From Sternotherus odoratus (lineage: Eukaryota > Chordata > Testudines > Kinosternidae): a DNA stretch of 64,000 nt. Every line of letters starts with the position of its first letter. Position 1 is the first letter of the stretch. The stretch covers positions 585,356 through 649,355 of the forward strand of contig JAVMKO010000035.1 in NCBI GenBank assembly GCA_032164245.1, read 5' to 3'. Below, piece after piece: positions 1 through 9,852 of the stretch. The notes below the pieces were generated by a model. That model saw nothing but the letters and a program-made list of their open reading frames with translations. It searched no databases and was not told the DNA's origin. A program made the position numbers and the translations under genes.

Positions 1-1130
1 TCTTCAAACTCCATTTTAGCTTTTCTTATTACATTCTTACACTTTACTTGGCAGTGCTTATGCTCCTTTCTATTTACCTCACTAGGATTAGACTTCCACT
101 TTTTAAAAGATGCCTTTTTCTCTCTCACTGCTTCTTTTACTTGGCTGTTAAGCCACGGTGACTCTTTTTTAGTTTTCTGGCGTTGTTTTTTAATTTGGGG
201 TATACATTTGAGTTGGGCCTTTATTATGGTATCTTTGAAGAGAGTCCATGCAGCTTGCAGGGATTTCACTTTAGTCACTTTACCTTTTAATTTCCGTTTA
301 ATTAACCCCCTCATTCTTTCATAGTTCCCCTTTTTTAAATTAAATGCCCCAGTGTTGGGCTTCTGAGGTGTTATTCCCACCATAGGAATGTTAAATGTTA
401 TTATATTATGGTCACTATTTCCCAGCGGTCCTTTTATAGTTACCTCTTGAACCAGATCCTGCGCTCCACTCAGGACTAAATCCAGAGTTGCCTCTCCCCT
501 TGTGGTTTCCTGTACCAGCTGCTCCAAGAAGCAGTCATTTAAAGTATCAAGAAATTTCATCTCTGCATTTCGTCCCGAGGTGACATGTACCCAGTCAATG
601 TTGGGATAATTGAAGTCTCCCACTATTATTGGGTTCTTTATTTTGACAGCCTCTCTAATCTCCCTTAGCATTTCGTCATCCCTATCACTGTCCTGATCAG
701 GTGGTCGATAATAGAGCCCTATTGTTATGTTCTTATTTGAGCATGAAATTACTATCCATAGTGATTCTACGGAACATGTGGATTCATTTAAGATTTTTAC
801 TTCATTTGATTCTACACTATCTTTTACATAAAGTGCCACTCCCCCGCCCCCACGACCTATTCTGTCCTTCCGATATATTTTATATCCTGGAATGATTGTG
901 TCCCATTGATTGTCCTCGGTCCACCATGTTTCTGTGATACCTATTATGTCAATATCCTCCTCTAACACGAGGCACTCTAGTTCACCCATCTTATTATTTA
1001 GACTTCTGGCATTTGTGTACAAGCACTTTAAAAACTGGTCACTGTTTATCTGTCTGCTCTTCCCTGGTGTGTCAGATTCTTTATGTGAAAATTTCTCATC
1101 TGATCTGGCCTCTCCTTTATCCTTTTCCAT
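1..1130 (-). CDS. CR1 ORF2 N-terminal part: endonuclease (partial)
   Basis: The minus-strand frame starting at the ATG at 1,130-1,128 has no stop down to position 1 (about 376 codons). The frame is also open upstream to a stop at 1,268-1,266, so the true start is uncertain. Residues seen in order: a short charged leader, then the endonuclease landmarks TETWW, GGGVALYVK, YYRPPD, VGDFNYPNIDW and SDHNI, followed by a Lys/Arg-rich linker. TE, GDFN and SDH are the expected metal-binding and catalytic positions of the exonuclease-endonuclease-phosphatase fold, which nicks target DNA to prime reverse transcription. No frameshift or stop is visible. The C-terminal reverse transcriptase is missing because the window ends. 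Unbroken coding suggests a young insertion. Confidence 0.75.
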   Translation of the reverse strand, partial: MEKDKGEARSDEKFSHKESDTPGKSRQINSDQFLKCLYTNARSLNNKMGELECLVLEEDIDIIGITETWWTEDNQWDTIIPGYKIYRKDRIGRGGGGVALYVKDSVESNEVKILNESTCSVESLWIVISCSNKNITIGLYYRPPDQDSDRDDEMLREIREAVKIKNPIIVGDFNYPNIDWVHVTSGRNAEMKFLDTLNDCFLEQLVQETTRGEATLDLVLSGAQDLVQEVTIKGPLGNSDHNIITFNIPMVGITPQKPNTGAFNLKKGNYERMRGLIKRKLKGKVTKVKSLQAAWTLFKDTIIKAQLKCIPQIKKQRQKTKKESPWLNSQVKEAVREKKASFKKWKSNPSEVNRKEHKHCQVKCKNVIRKAKMEFE

Positions 1131-1440
1131 CCTTTCCTGTCTAGAACCTAGAGAATCTTTAATGACAGACCCTCCTGTAAGAGAAGTCTCTATCCGATCC
1201 ACGTGCTCCTCTGCAGCAATCGGCTTTCCCCCATCTCTTAGTTTAAAGACTGCTCTGCAACCTTTTTAATGTTAAGTGCCAGCAGCCTGGTTCCACTTTG
1301 GTTTAGGTGGAGCCCATCCTTCCTGTATAGGCTCCCCCTATCCCAAAAGTTTCCCCAGTTCCTAATAAATCTGAACCCTTCCTCTCTACACCATCGTCTC
1401 ATCCACGCATTGAGACTCTGAAGCTCTGCCTGCCTACCTT
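1..1440 (-). mobile_element. CR1 LINE, 5' part, antisense, cut by window edge
   Basis: Read on the minus strand this is the 5' portion of a turtle-type CR1 non-LTR retrotransposon. A leader of about 300 bases is followed by a reading frame with an apurinic-like endonuclease domain. The element runs off the left edge, so reverse transcriptase and the 3' end lie outside the window. The 5' limit near 1,440 is where similarity to remembered CR1 leaders ends and an LTR-like stretch begins; it is approximate. Most CR1 copies are severely 5'-truncated, so one retaining its leader is notable. A second, older CR1 lies at 10,640-12,408. Confidence 0.8.
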
Positions 1441-1795
1441 TTTTTCTTTAAATAAAATTATTCTTTTAAAAACCTAATTGACTTTTCCTTTGTTCCTAAG
1501 AGCCAAGGCTTTGGGTCTGTTACCTGTCGCAGTTGGTGAGGATGTATTCTCAAGCCTTTCCCAGGAAAGGGGGTGTAAGAGTTTGGGGGGGATATTTTGG
1601 GCAAATAGGAACTCCATGTGGTCCTTTCCCTGATTCACTTGGTGGTGGCAGCGAGGTCAAGGAATTTGTGTCTTGGGGAAGTTTTAACTTAAGCTGGTAG
1701 AAATAAGATTAGGGCGTCTTTCATGCAGGTCTCCAGATCTGTACCCCAGAGTTCAGAGTGGGGAGGGGGAACCCTGACAATTAAGAAATAGGAGG
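1440..1795 (+). mobile_element. LTR-like retroelement fragment
   Basis: The stretch starts with an AATAAA-type signal near 1,450. It continues through a G-rich section (GGAAAGGGGGTG near 1,564, GTTTGGGGGGG near 1,583) to a TGGTGGCAGCGAGGTCAAGG segment near 1,641 and ends near GGGAACCCTGACA (about 1,768-1,780). I recall this arrangement from abundant reptile LTR-derived repeats, in which the poly(A) signal belongs to the LTR and the GGTGGCAGCGA part lies just 3' of it. No open frame and no second LTR are present. Classification is from memory; it could be another interspersed family. Confidence 0.35.
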
Positions 1796-1975
1796 GGACA
1801 AAAATAATGCCGGGCAGCGGTCGCTAGAGTGAGAAGATGACTGTTGGAGTTAACTCGGTTTCTGTTCGAGTGGGGACGATGTAGCTGGGATGGAAGGAGG
1901 AGTCAGGGATGAGGGGAAGATTAAAGGAATCAATAGAGCTTTGTTTAGTGACGGCTTATGCTTGGCTTTTTGCAG

Positions 1976-2107
1976 CTGCTCTGGAAGAGGAATTGTCCAG
2001 GAGCCCTACCCAGAGGAGAAGGTGTCAGAAATGGACCTGAGCAGCCTGGACAGCCTTCCAAGGAGACATGAACAGTCATCAGCTTTCTGCCTCCCACTTT
2101 ACTGCCT
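1976..2107 (+). pseudogene. Exon-like block P1 of an unrecognised gene
   Basis: A 132-base block is bounded by a good acceptor (GGCTTTTTGCAG ending at 1,975) and a consensus donor (GTGAGTAAG from 2,108). One frame is open throughout and encodes GIVQEPYPEEK..DLSSLDSLPRR.EQSSAFCL. The paralogous block at 4,566-4,682 keeps the same frame and the words IVQE, DLSNLD and EQSSAFCL despite many base changes, which argues for a coding origin. I do not recognise the family. Upstream sequence from about 1,790 is also shared with 4,370 onwards. Neighbouring exon-like blocks at 2,790, 4,981 and 5,447 probably belong to the same ancestral gene. Confidence 0.4.
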
Positions 2108-2562
2108 GTGAGTAAGCGATCAGTGCTTGGAATTTCTCATCTGTACTTGCTCTAGTTTTCTTCACAGGCCGTGTGCTTCCTCGTTGGGTGCGGGGTGTTG
2201 TGGGATCAAGGCTAGGGAAGGGACTAGAGTCACAGGGGCCAATTTTAACTGGGTAAATAAGCACCTGACTTTCCCTATAAGCCAAACATCAAGCTAATCA
2301 CATTTCAAACCCAGGCCAAACAAGCCAATCCCTAAGAACTGCAACACTCTGACTCGATTCCCCCTGCATGCAGTCTGGGACTGTGGTGGGACCGCTGTGC
2401 ACCCCTGACTCTCTCCCCTCTTTGCCCCTCCGTTCCCTGATTGACAAGAGTCGATCAAAAACGAAGCCAGAAGCTACAACAAGCGACAACCTACAAACCA
2501 AAAACTCACCAACAGGCAACTCACAACCAATTAAGCCAAAAACAAGCCCAATTTCTGCCTTT

Positions 2563-2963
2563 TTTTTTTTTTTCCTATGGGTTTGGCATTTTTGATCAGA
2601 GTCTGCCGTGCAGAGTGGCTATTTTGGGTATCGTTGCAAATGGTGCTTTCTACGTTTGGTCCTAGAGGTGTAATGGGAGGAGGGTTGAGGGCAGAGTCCC
2701 ACTGTGTGGGACAGGCAAAACGAAGAGTCTACTCAATGTTGCTGAGTGGAAGGGTAAGTTATTTGTTTTCCCCCTTGTGCTTGCTTCAGTATCACAGGAA
2801 GAGAAGTGAAGCGTCAGAGTCTACTGTCCTCATGCAATGGAAACCACAAGCACTGTTGATGTCCAAAAGCCGTCCAACTGAGAACAGAACAGCCACCATT
2901 GTCATCAATGAGAGAAGTGTCTGGTTTGGTGGTTGCTCTGCTCATGGCCCACCTTGTTCCTGG
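2563..2963 (+). pseudogene. Exon-like blocks P2 (two exons) of the same unrecognised gene
   Basis: Two parts are seen. The first (about 2,577-2,751) ends at a strong donor GTAAGTTA and is open in one frame (RVCRAEWLFWVSLQMVLSTFG). It is repeated at 5,248-5,411 with only a few changes and more distantly at 4,790-4,950. The second (2,790-2,963) follows the acceptor CTTGCTTCAG and encodes RKRSEASESTVLMQWK in one frame; its relatives at 4,981 (NRSERSESAPLMRWK) and 5,447 keep that pattern. It ends before GTAGAG. The ~60-bp minisatellite begins about 50 bases later. No known domain is recognised; the reading frame rests on cross-copy agreement only. Confidence 0.35.
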
Positions 2964-3011
2964 TAGAGACACCCGATAGTTGGGGCTGGGTTTGTAAGGA
3001 CACCCGCTGTC

Positions 3012-3846
3012 ACTGCTGCTCCATGAAGGAAATGTTTTGTGTAATTACCCCACGTGGCCACTCTAGCGTCACGGTTGCGCTGTTAGGGAAATGTTCTGTG
3101 TAATTACCCCGCATGTCGACCCGCCGTCTCTGTTGCATGAGGGAAATGTTCTGTGTAATTAGCCTGTGTGGCCACCCAGCGTCACAGTTGCGCCGTGAGG
3201 GAAATGTTCTGTGTAATTACCCCGCATGTCGACCTGCCGTCACTGTTGCATGAGGGAAATGTTCTGTGTAATTACCCTGCATAGCCGCCCAGCGTCACTG
3301 TTGCTCACTGAGGGAAATGTTTTGTGTAATTACCCCACGTGGCCACCCAGCGTCACGGTTGCGCTGTGAGGGAAATGTTCTGTGTAATTACCCCGCATGT
3401 CGACCCGCCGTCACTGTTGCATGAGGGAAATGTTCTGTGTAATTACCCTGCATAGCCGCCCAGCGTCACTGTTGCTCACTGAGGGAAATGTTTTGTGTAA
3501 TTACCCCACGTGGCCACCCATCGTCACGGTTGCGCTGTGAGGGAAATGTTCTGTGTAATTACCCCGCATGTCGACCCGCCGTCACTGTTGCATGAGGGAA
3601 ATGTTCTGTGTAATTAGCCTGTGTGGCCACCCAGCATCACAGTTGCGCCGTGAGGGAAATGTTTTGTGTAATTACCCTGCATAGCCGCCCAGCGTCACTG
3701 TTGCTCACTGAGGGAAATGTTTTGTGTAATTACCCCGCATGTCGACCCGCTGTCACTGTTACATGAGGAATATGTTCTGTGTAATTACCCCGCGTGGCCA
3801 CCCAGCATCACAGTTGTGCTGTGAGGGAAATGTTCTGTGTAATTAC
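3012..3846 (+). repeat. Minisatellite 1, first array (~60-bp unit)
   Basis: Around 14 tandem copies of a unit of about 60 bases with the core GAGGGAAATGTTCTGTGTAA, followed by TTACCCC, a short GC-rich variable part ending in GGCCACCCAGCG, and TCACTGTTGC. Units alternate between two subtypes (GCATGTCGACC and GTGGCCACC), giving a local higher-order period. Every unit contains the palindromic TAATTA. Related arrays lie at 5,686-7,225 and a remnant at 37,487-37,660. Confidence 0.9.
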
Positions 3847-4150
3847 TCCTAATGCTGGAATCTACCGCCCTCATGCGATGGAAAGCGAGCGAGAGCAGAG
3901 AGATCACAAGCATTATTGATGCCAGGCAAGTGCGGTCCAGCTGGGAGTGGAGCAGCTGTTACCATCAGTCAGATAAGTGTCTGATTTGGTGTGGACTCTG
4001 GTAACTGCCCATCTGCCTCTAGCCCGGGACTTGTCATTAGCTGGGAGCTCATTTTGTAGGTAAAGATTCATGACTAGCTGTGGTTATGAGGGAGACAAGG
4101 TTCCCATTTTCAGGGGCTGCTCATTTCTCTGTCCACAAGTGGTGTGTTGT
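3847..4150 (+). pseudogene. Exon-like block P3, diverged copy
   Basis: Directly after the minisatellite, this stretch resembles 5,020-5,250: the phrase CTCATGCGATGGAAAGCGAG, the following GATGCCAGGCAAG and the CTGGGAGTGGAGCA region are shared in order. The start lacks the acceptor seen in the other copies, so the block looks truncated by expansion of the array. No frame is convincingly open. A donor-like GTGAGT occurs near 4,191 after an ATGACTCCAACTG segment. I regard it as a broken duplicate of the gene whose better copies are P2, P5 and P6. Confidence 0.35.
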
Positions 4151-4565
4151 CCACAGCAGAAGATGGAATCCAGGGGGATGACTCCAACTGGTGAGTTTCT
4201 TTTCTTTTGCCCGTGTTCCTCTTTCTCTTCTGTAATGTGTTGGCCAACACTCTGTCCATCTTTCTCTCTCGCTGTCCTTGCCTTTCCTTATGCTGTCTCC
4301 CTTCGTAGCACACAGGCAGGCGTGCTAGGTGTGCAGCCCCACAGGCTGTATCTTGGGAACTATGAAGAAGTAGGAGGGGACGAAAATCATGCAGGGCAGT
4401 GGGTGCTAGAGTGGAGCGGCGACTGTGCGTCTTGACTGTCTCTATTGGATTGGGGCTGATGAAGATGGGATTGGAGAGACAGGCGGGGATGAGGGCAAGA
4501 TTACCTGCACCAACTGAATTCTGTGGAGTGATGGCTCTTGTTTGTCTTATTTGGTGAGCTTGCAG

Positions 4566-4682
4566 AAGAATCGTCCAAGAGTAGCAGCCGAAGGAGGAGG
4601 AGGAAGAGGGGGACCTGAGCAACCTGGACATCCCTCTAAGCAGAGATGAACAGTCCTCCGCTTTCTGCCTCCTGATTAACTG
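4566..4682 (+). pseudogene. Exon-like block P4, paralogue of P1, with internal stop
   Basis: Preceded by the acceptor GAGCTTGCAG and followed by GTTAGT. In the frame homologous to P1 it reads RIVQE, then a TAG stop, then a Glu-rich run and DLSNLDIPLSRDEQSSAFCL. Conservation of this frame on both sides of the stop shows descent from a coding exon and loss of function in this copy. A Glu-codon expansion (GAGGAGGAGGAA) is specific to this copy. The 197-codon antisense frame over this interval (4,110-4,703) is not considered real. Confidence 0.4.
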
Positions 4683-4980
4683 GTTAGTGCCTGAATTCCT
4701 CATCCGTACTTGCCCCAGTTGTGTTCAGAGGCTCTGAACTTCCTCATTGAACATGGTGCTCTATGGGATTAAGATGAGGGAGAGGCAAAAGTCTCCTGTG
4801 CCAAGTGACTATTTTCCTTGTAAGTGCAATGGACTGCCTTCTAGTTGTAGTGCTAAAGCTGTACAGGGAGGAGGGTTGAGTACAGAGCCCTGAGGTGTGG
4901 TAGATGTGAGAAGAAGAACCCATGGGACGTTGACAACTGAGATAGTAACTGATTATTTTTTCCCCTTGTATTGGGTTTAG

Positions 4981-5171
4981 TACCAAGGGAACAGAAGTGA
5001 GAGGTCAGAGTCCGCTCCCCTCATGCGATGGAAAGCGAGAAAGAGCAGGGAGACTGCAAACATTATAGATGCCAGGCAAGAGACAGCCAGCTGGGAGTGG
5101 AGCATCCGTCACCATCCGTGAGAGAAGTGTCTTGTTAGCTGAGGGCTCTGCTCACAGCGGTTTGGCTCCAG
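4981..5171 (+). pseudogene. Exon-like block P5, paralogue of P2 second exon
   Basis: The acceptor TTGGGTTTAG ends at 4,980 and a consensus CAG|GTACGG donor follows 5,171. The block encodes NRSERSESAPLMRWKARKSR in the frame shared with 2,790 and 5,447, then continues ANIIDARQ and hits a stop in the distal half. Position and splice signals match its paralogues, so a tandemly duplicated exon is the simplest reading. Family unknown. Confidence 0.35.
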
Positions 5172-5227
5172 GTACGGGTGCCCCGTTAGAGAGGGCTGGG
5201 TTCCTAACCAAATGTTCCTGAGTAGCT

Positions 5228-5636
5228 GTGGTTACAAGGGAGACATTTTTGACCAGAGTCTGCTGTGCAGAGTGGCTATTTTGGGTATCGTTGCAAATGG
5301 TGCTCTCTACGTTTGGTCCTAGAGGTGTAATGGGAGGAGAGTTGAGGGCAGAGTCCCACTGTTTGGGACAGGCGAAAAGAAGAGTCTACCCAATGTTGCT
5401 GAGTGGAAGGGTAAGTTATTTGTTTTTCCCCTTGTGCTGGCTTTAGTATCACAGGAAAAGAAGTCAAGCGTCAGACTCTGCTTTCGTCATGCGATGGAAA
5501 GGGAGCCTGAGCAATGAGACTGCAAGCACTGTTGATGTCACGCAAAAGCCATCCAACTGAGAGCGGAACAGCCACCAGTCAGTGAGATAAATGTGTGGTT
5601 TGGTGATTGCTCTGTTCACGGCCCACCTTGTTCCTG
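5228..5636 (+). pseudogene. Exon-like blocks P6, near-copy of P2
   Basis: 5,248-5,411 closely matches 2,577-2,751, including the donor GTAAGTTATTTG. 5,447-5,636 matches 2,790-2,963 with the acceptor GGCTTTAG and the tail CCACCTTGTTCCTG|GTAGGG. In the second part the shared frame of P2 is interrupted, so this copy is probably not functional. The duplicated segment, like P2, is followed within about 50 bases by the ~60-bp minisatellite, showing that gene fragment and array were duplicated together. Confidence 0.4.
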
Positions 5637-5685
5637 GTAGGGACATCCTGATACCTGGGGCTGGGTTTGTAAGGACACCGAGTGT

Positions 5686-7225
5686 TGCGCCATAAGAGAA
5701 ATGTTCTGATTACCTCGCGTGGCCACCCAGCATCACTGTTGCTTCATAAGGGAAATGTTCTGTGTAATTACCCCCCCGTGGCCACCTACTGTCACTGTTG
5801 TGTTAGTGAAATGTTCTGTGTAACTACCCCGCGTGGCCACCCACCGATGTCACTGTTGTGGTGTGAGAGAAATGTTCTGTGTAATTACCCCCAGGTGGCC
5901 ACCTACTGTCACTGTTGTGTGAGGGAAATGTTCTGTGTAACTACCCCGTGTGGCCACCCACTGATGTCACTGTTCCTCCCTTTGGGAAATGAATTGTGTA
6001 ATTACCCCCCATGGCCTCCCAGTGCCATTGTTGCACGGTGAGAGAAATGTTCTGTGTCATTACCCTGCATGGCCCCCTATCGTCGCTGTTGGTCCGTGAG
6101 GGAAATGTTCTGTATAATCACCCCGCTTGGCCACCAAGCCTCTCACTTGTTCCGTGATTAGGGAAATGTTCAGTGTAATTACCATGACTGGCCACCCAGC
6201 GTCGCTGTTCCTCCCTGTGGGAAATGTTTTGTGTAATTACCCCGCATGGCCTCCCAGCGCCATTGTTGCACCGTGAGAGAAATGTTTTGTGTCATTACCC
6301 TGCATGGCCGCCTATCGTCGCTATTGGCCCATGAGGGAAATGTTCTGTATAATCACCCCACTTGGCCACCAAGCCTCTCACTTGTTCCGTGATTAGAGAA
6401 ATGTTCAGTGTAATTACCACGACTGGCCACACAGCGTCGCTGCTGCTCCCTGAGGGAAATGTTCTGTGTAATTACCCCAGCTGGCCATCAAGCATCACAC
6501 TTCTTCCATTACGTTAGGGAAATGTTCTGTGTAATTACTGCACATGGCCACCCAGCATCACTGTTACTCCCTGAGGGAAATGTTTGGTGTAATTACCCCA
6601 AGTAGGTACCCAGTCTCATCACTGTTGCATCGTGAGGGAAATGTTCTGTGTCATTACCCCACATGGCCACCCAGTTCTATGTAATGTTCTGTTGCGCCGT
6701 GAGAGAAATATTCTGTGTCATTACCCCGCATGGCCACCTATCGTCGCTGTTGGTCTGTATGGGAAATGTTCAGTGCAATTACCCTGCATGGTAATCCAGT
6801 GTCACTGTTGCTCCATGACTGTTGGTCCATGGGGGAATTGTTCTGTGTAATTACTCTGAGTGGCATGCCAGCGTCACTGTTGCTCAGTGAGGGAAATGTT
6901 CTGTGTAATTACCCCAGGTGGCCACCCGGTGTCGTCACTGTTGCTCCCTGAGGGAAATGGTTGGTGTAATTACCCCGTGTGGTCACCCAGCTCACTGTTG
7001 TTGTGTGAGGGAAATGTTCTGTGTAATTAACCTGAGTGGCCGCCTAGTGTCACAGTTGCGCTCTGTGGGAAATGTTCTGTGTAATTACCCCGCATGGCAA
7101 TCCAGTGTCACAGTTGCGCTCTGTGGGAAATGTTCTGTGTAATTACCCCGCATGGCAATCCAGTGTCACAGTTGCTCTCTGAGGGAAATGTTCAGTGTAG
7201 TTACCCCTCATAGCCACCCAGTGTT
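5686..7225 (+). repeat. Minisatellite 1, second array (~60-bp unit, more diverged)
   Basis: About 25 units of 55-65 bases with the same GAGGGAAATGTTCTGTGTAA core and TTACCCC, followed by GGCCACCCAGCGTCACTGTTG. Units are more variable than in the first array, and a super-repeat is visible: about 6,030-6,180 recurs at about 6,260-6,420, including the phrase CACTTGTTCCGTGATTAG. Open frames crossing it simply read the repeat. Confidence 0.9.
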
Positions 7226-7329
7226 GTCACAGCTGCCCATGGTGCAGTCATCGCCTGCTCCGCTCTCAGTGCCTGCAGAGCCAAGAGAGCTCCCACTGCA
7301 GCTGGCACCACCTTTGGCAATGGAACCAG

Positions 7330-7900
7330 CTAAGGTTCCCCATGAGGGCAAGCCTGCTGGTGAGGCCTTGCATAAAATGAGTGAGCACCAATGGACTCTG
7401 GAGCCAAGGCAGAGCTACAGGTTGCCATGCTCTTTGTCCCTGTGCCCCAGGTCTCTGGCCCGTTGTTATGGGTCATAAGCACCAGGTTCCCGATCCCTGT
7501 CTTCACACTGAAGTTCTCCCAGGTGTACAAGATCTCCTCAGCACCAGTCCATGTCACATTGTAGATCGTCGAGGCCGAGACCTCGAGGCTGCTCCTCCAC
7601 ATGATGCTTCTCTCCCTAGGCCTGGCCCTGATTGGAATGTTCCTGGCAACAGTGGTGGTGGTTAGCTGCCAGACTGAGGCCTTGATAGCGCCACTGGCAC
7701 AGTTCGGTCCCTTGTCCAGGCAGCAAAGGGACTGGGCTCCAGGGGGAATGTCTGTGGTGTTGGGACCAGCCCAGCAACAGCGGGGTCCTTTGATACCATT
7801 TCCCCACTCTTACCAACCCTTGGTCACTGCATTGGACTGGCTGAAGTTGGCACACAACCCAACACCTCCCTCCCACTCAGCCAAAGGCTTCCCCCAGGGT
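7330..7900 (-). pseudogene. Antisense coding-like remnant, unrecognised
   Basis: Between two minisatellites lies about 570 bases of non-repetitive, GC-balanced sequence. On the minus strand two long open stretches (about 7,330-7,602 and 7,616-7,876) lie in different frames, suggesting one broken gene. The first contains an NVTW glycosylation sequon and is rich in Trp, Thr and Gly, as in an extracellular or envelope-type protein; the second is Cys- and Trp-rich. I cannot name the family: a retroelement-derived surface protein and a host secreted protein are both possible. No promoter or poly(A) signal is evident. Confidence 0.25.
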
Positions 7901-7997
7901 CCAATCACCAGTGGAGTTGGGGGCGGACCTCTCCAGAGATAGCTCACCAGACTATGTCAAGGAGGGTCAGGTGCCGCTCCGTATTTGTATCTGGTGT

Positions 7998-9306
7998 GTC
8001 CCCTCTAGAAACAAGAAGTGTGTCATGAATACTGTCCCTTCTCAAAACAAGTGGTGTGTCATAGTACTCTTGGAAACAAGGGGGGTGTTGTGAATACTGT
8101 TCCCTCTGGATACAAAGGGTGTGTCCTCAATCCTGTCACCTCTGGAAACAAGGGGTGTCATTAATGGTGCTTCTAGAAACAAGCAGTGTGTGTTCAATAC
8201 TGTCCCTTCTGGAAACAAGTGGTGGGTCATGAGTAGAATTCCTCCTAGAAAAAAGTGGTGTGTTGTGAATACTGTCCCCTCTGGAAACAAGCACTATCTT
8301 TAATAATAATTATCCCTGAAACAATTGGTGTGTCCTCAATACTGTCCCCTGTGGAAACAAGGGGTGTTTCATGAATAGAATTCTTCCTAGAAACAAGCAG
8401 TGTGTTCTTAATACTGTCCCCTCTGGAAACAAGTGGTGTGTCATTAATAATACTCCTCCTGGAAATAAGTGGTGTGTTGTGAATACTGTCCCCTCTCAAA
8501 AAAAAAAAAAAAAGTGGTATCCTCAATCCTGTCCCCTCTGGAAACAGGTGTTGTGTCATTAATAGAATTCCTCCTAGAAACAAGCAGTGTCCCCTCAATA
8601 GTGTCCCCTCTGGAAACAACTGGTTGTGTCCTGAATACTGTCCCCTCTGGAAACAAGTGGTTGTGTCATGAATAGAATTCCTCCTAGAAAAAAGCAGTGT
8701 GTTGTGAATACTGTCCCCTCTGGAAACAAGCACTGTGTCAATAATAATTATCCTGGAAACAAGTGGTGTGTTGTGAATACTGTCCCCTCTCAAAAAAAAG
8801 TGGTGTGTCCTCAATCCTGTCCCCTCTGGAAATAAGGGGTGTGTCTTGAATAGAATTCCTCCTAGAAACAAGCAGTGTGTCCTTAGTACTGTCCCCTCAA
8901 GAATCAAATGGTGTGTCATTAATAGTACTCGTCCTGGAAACAAGTGGTGTGTTGTGAATACTGTCCCCTCTCAAAAAAGGTGGTGTGTCCTCAATCCTGT
9001 CCCCTCGGGAAACAACTGGTTGTTTCCTGAATACTGTGCCCTCCAGAAACAAGTGCTGTGTCGTGAATAGAATTCCTCCTAGAAACTAGCGTTGTGTCCC
9101 CTCTGGAAACAAGAGGTGTGTCGTGAATACTGTTCCCTTTGGAAACAAGCACCGTGTCATTAATAATAATTATCCTGGAAACAAGTGGTGTGTCCTCAAT
9201 ACTGTCCCCTCCAGAAACAAGAGGGTGTGTCCTGAATACTATTCCCTCCACAAATAAAAGATGTATAATGAATTGCAACCCTACATAAACAAGAGGTGTA
9301 TGATCA
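7998..9306 (+). repeat. Minisatellite 2, array of unit 1 (~45-bp unit)
   Basis: Roughly 28 units built on the phrases CTGGAAACAAG, TGGTGTGTC and TGAATACTGTCCCCTC; alternate units replace the last phrase with ATTAATAATACTCCTCC or GAATAGAATTCCTCC. One unit carries a run of 15 A (about 8,499-8,513). The same family starts unit 2 (26,010-26,365) and unit 3 (39,685-41,020), so it marks the left boundary of each large duplicated unit. The long minus-strand frame at 8,245-8,943 is read-through of this array. Confidence 0.9.
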
Positions 9307-9345
9307 ATGCTTCATGTTTCCATGGGAAATACTATTTCCTGAATA

Positions 9346-9606
9346 TATGATTTGTAGAAAGTAATATTAAAAGCAGTGGGGCCATGGCTCCCTGGTGCCC
9401 TGTGTTCTGGTGTCTGTACTCTTGCCCCCTCCCCCCCCGCCACACACTTGGAACAGGCCGCTGTTCAAGTGGGTCCTGGGAATTTCTCATCTGCTCTGCA
9501 GAGGGCAGGGGCTGGTTTTGGGGTGTCACAAACGCAGGGGGATTGTATCTGGCCTCTGCTGAGCTGGGGTGTGGGTGGGTGACAGGAGTCTGTGATGTTG
9601 TACATG
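9346..9606 (+). repeat. Segmental duplicate S (copy in unit 1)
   Basis: About 260 bases following minisatellite 2 recur at 41,338-41,600 in unit 3. Shared landmarks are GTAGAAAGTAATATTA, CCATGGCTCCCTGGTGCCCTGT, CCTGGGAA, TCTGCTGAGCTG and TGACAGGAGT.TGTGATGTTG. Unit 2 lacks it. No conserved frame. It helps define the three large units as copies of one ancestor. Confidence 0.7.
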
Positions 9607-9611
9607 AGTAT

Positions 9612-9737
9612 CATAGGGGTAGTTGTGTTAGTCTGGATCTGCAAAACTGACAAAGAATCTTGTAGCACCTTAAAGGCTAACAGATGTTTTGGATCATAGG
9701 TTTTCGTGGTCGAAGACCCACTTCATCAGATGAATGT
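9612..9737 (+). mobile_element. SINE-like interspersed element
   Basis: The block begins TAGGGGTAGTTGTGTTAG, which resembles a Pol III A box, and includes GTAGCACCTTAAAGGCTAACA and ACCCACTTCATCAGATGAAT. I recall this wording from an abundant reptile repeat. It interrupts the similarity between unit 1 and unit 3 right after segmental duplicate S, so it inserted after the units separated. Exact family and ends are uncertain. Confidence 0.5.
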
Positions 9738-9852
9738 CATCATCAGTTAGTCTATAAGTTATTCTACAGATATCACTAAAAATATGAGTTTAAAATAACT
9801 AACATTCAGCTGCAGTAAAGTTGTGGCCTCAGGCAGAATTTATGTTCTAGCA

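Noticed and set aside
4110..4703. 197-codon minus-strand open frame
   Set aside because: It is antisense to the spliced exon-like block P4, whose plus-strand frame is supported by a paralogue; no copy keeps this antisense frame.
8245..8943. 232-codon minus-strand open frame
   Set aside because: It reads through minisatellite 2; the peptide is a tandem repeat of the unit and has no protein-like composition.
3012..9306. CRISPR-like regular spacing
   Set aside because: Units are directly tandem with no unique spacers, and the sequence is vertebrate.
9612..9737. Possible tRNA gene from the A-box-like TAGTTGTGTTAG
   Set aside because: No cloverleaf could be drawn and no proper B box was found; a SINE-like repeat fits better.
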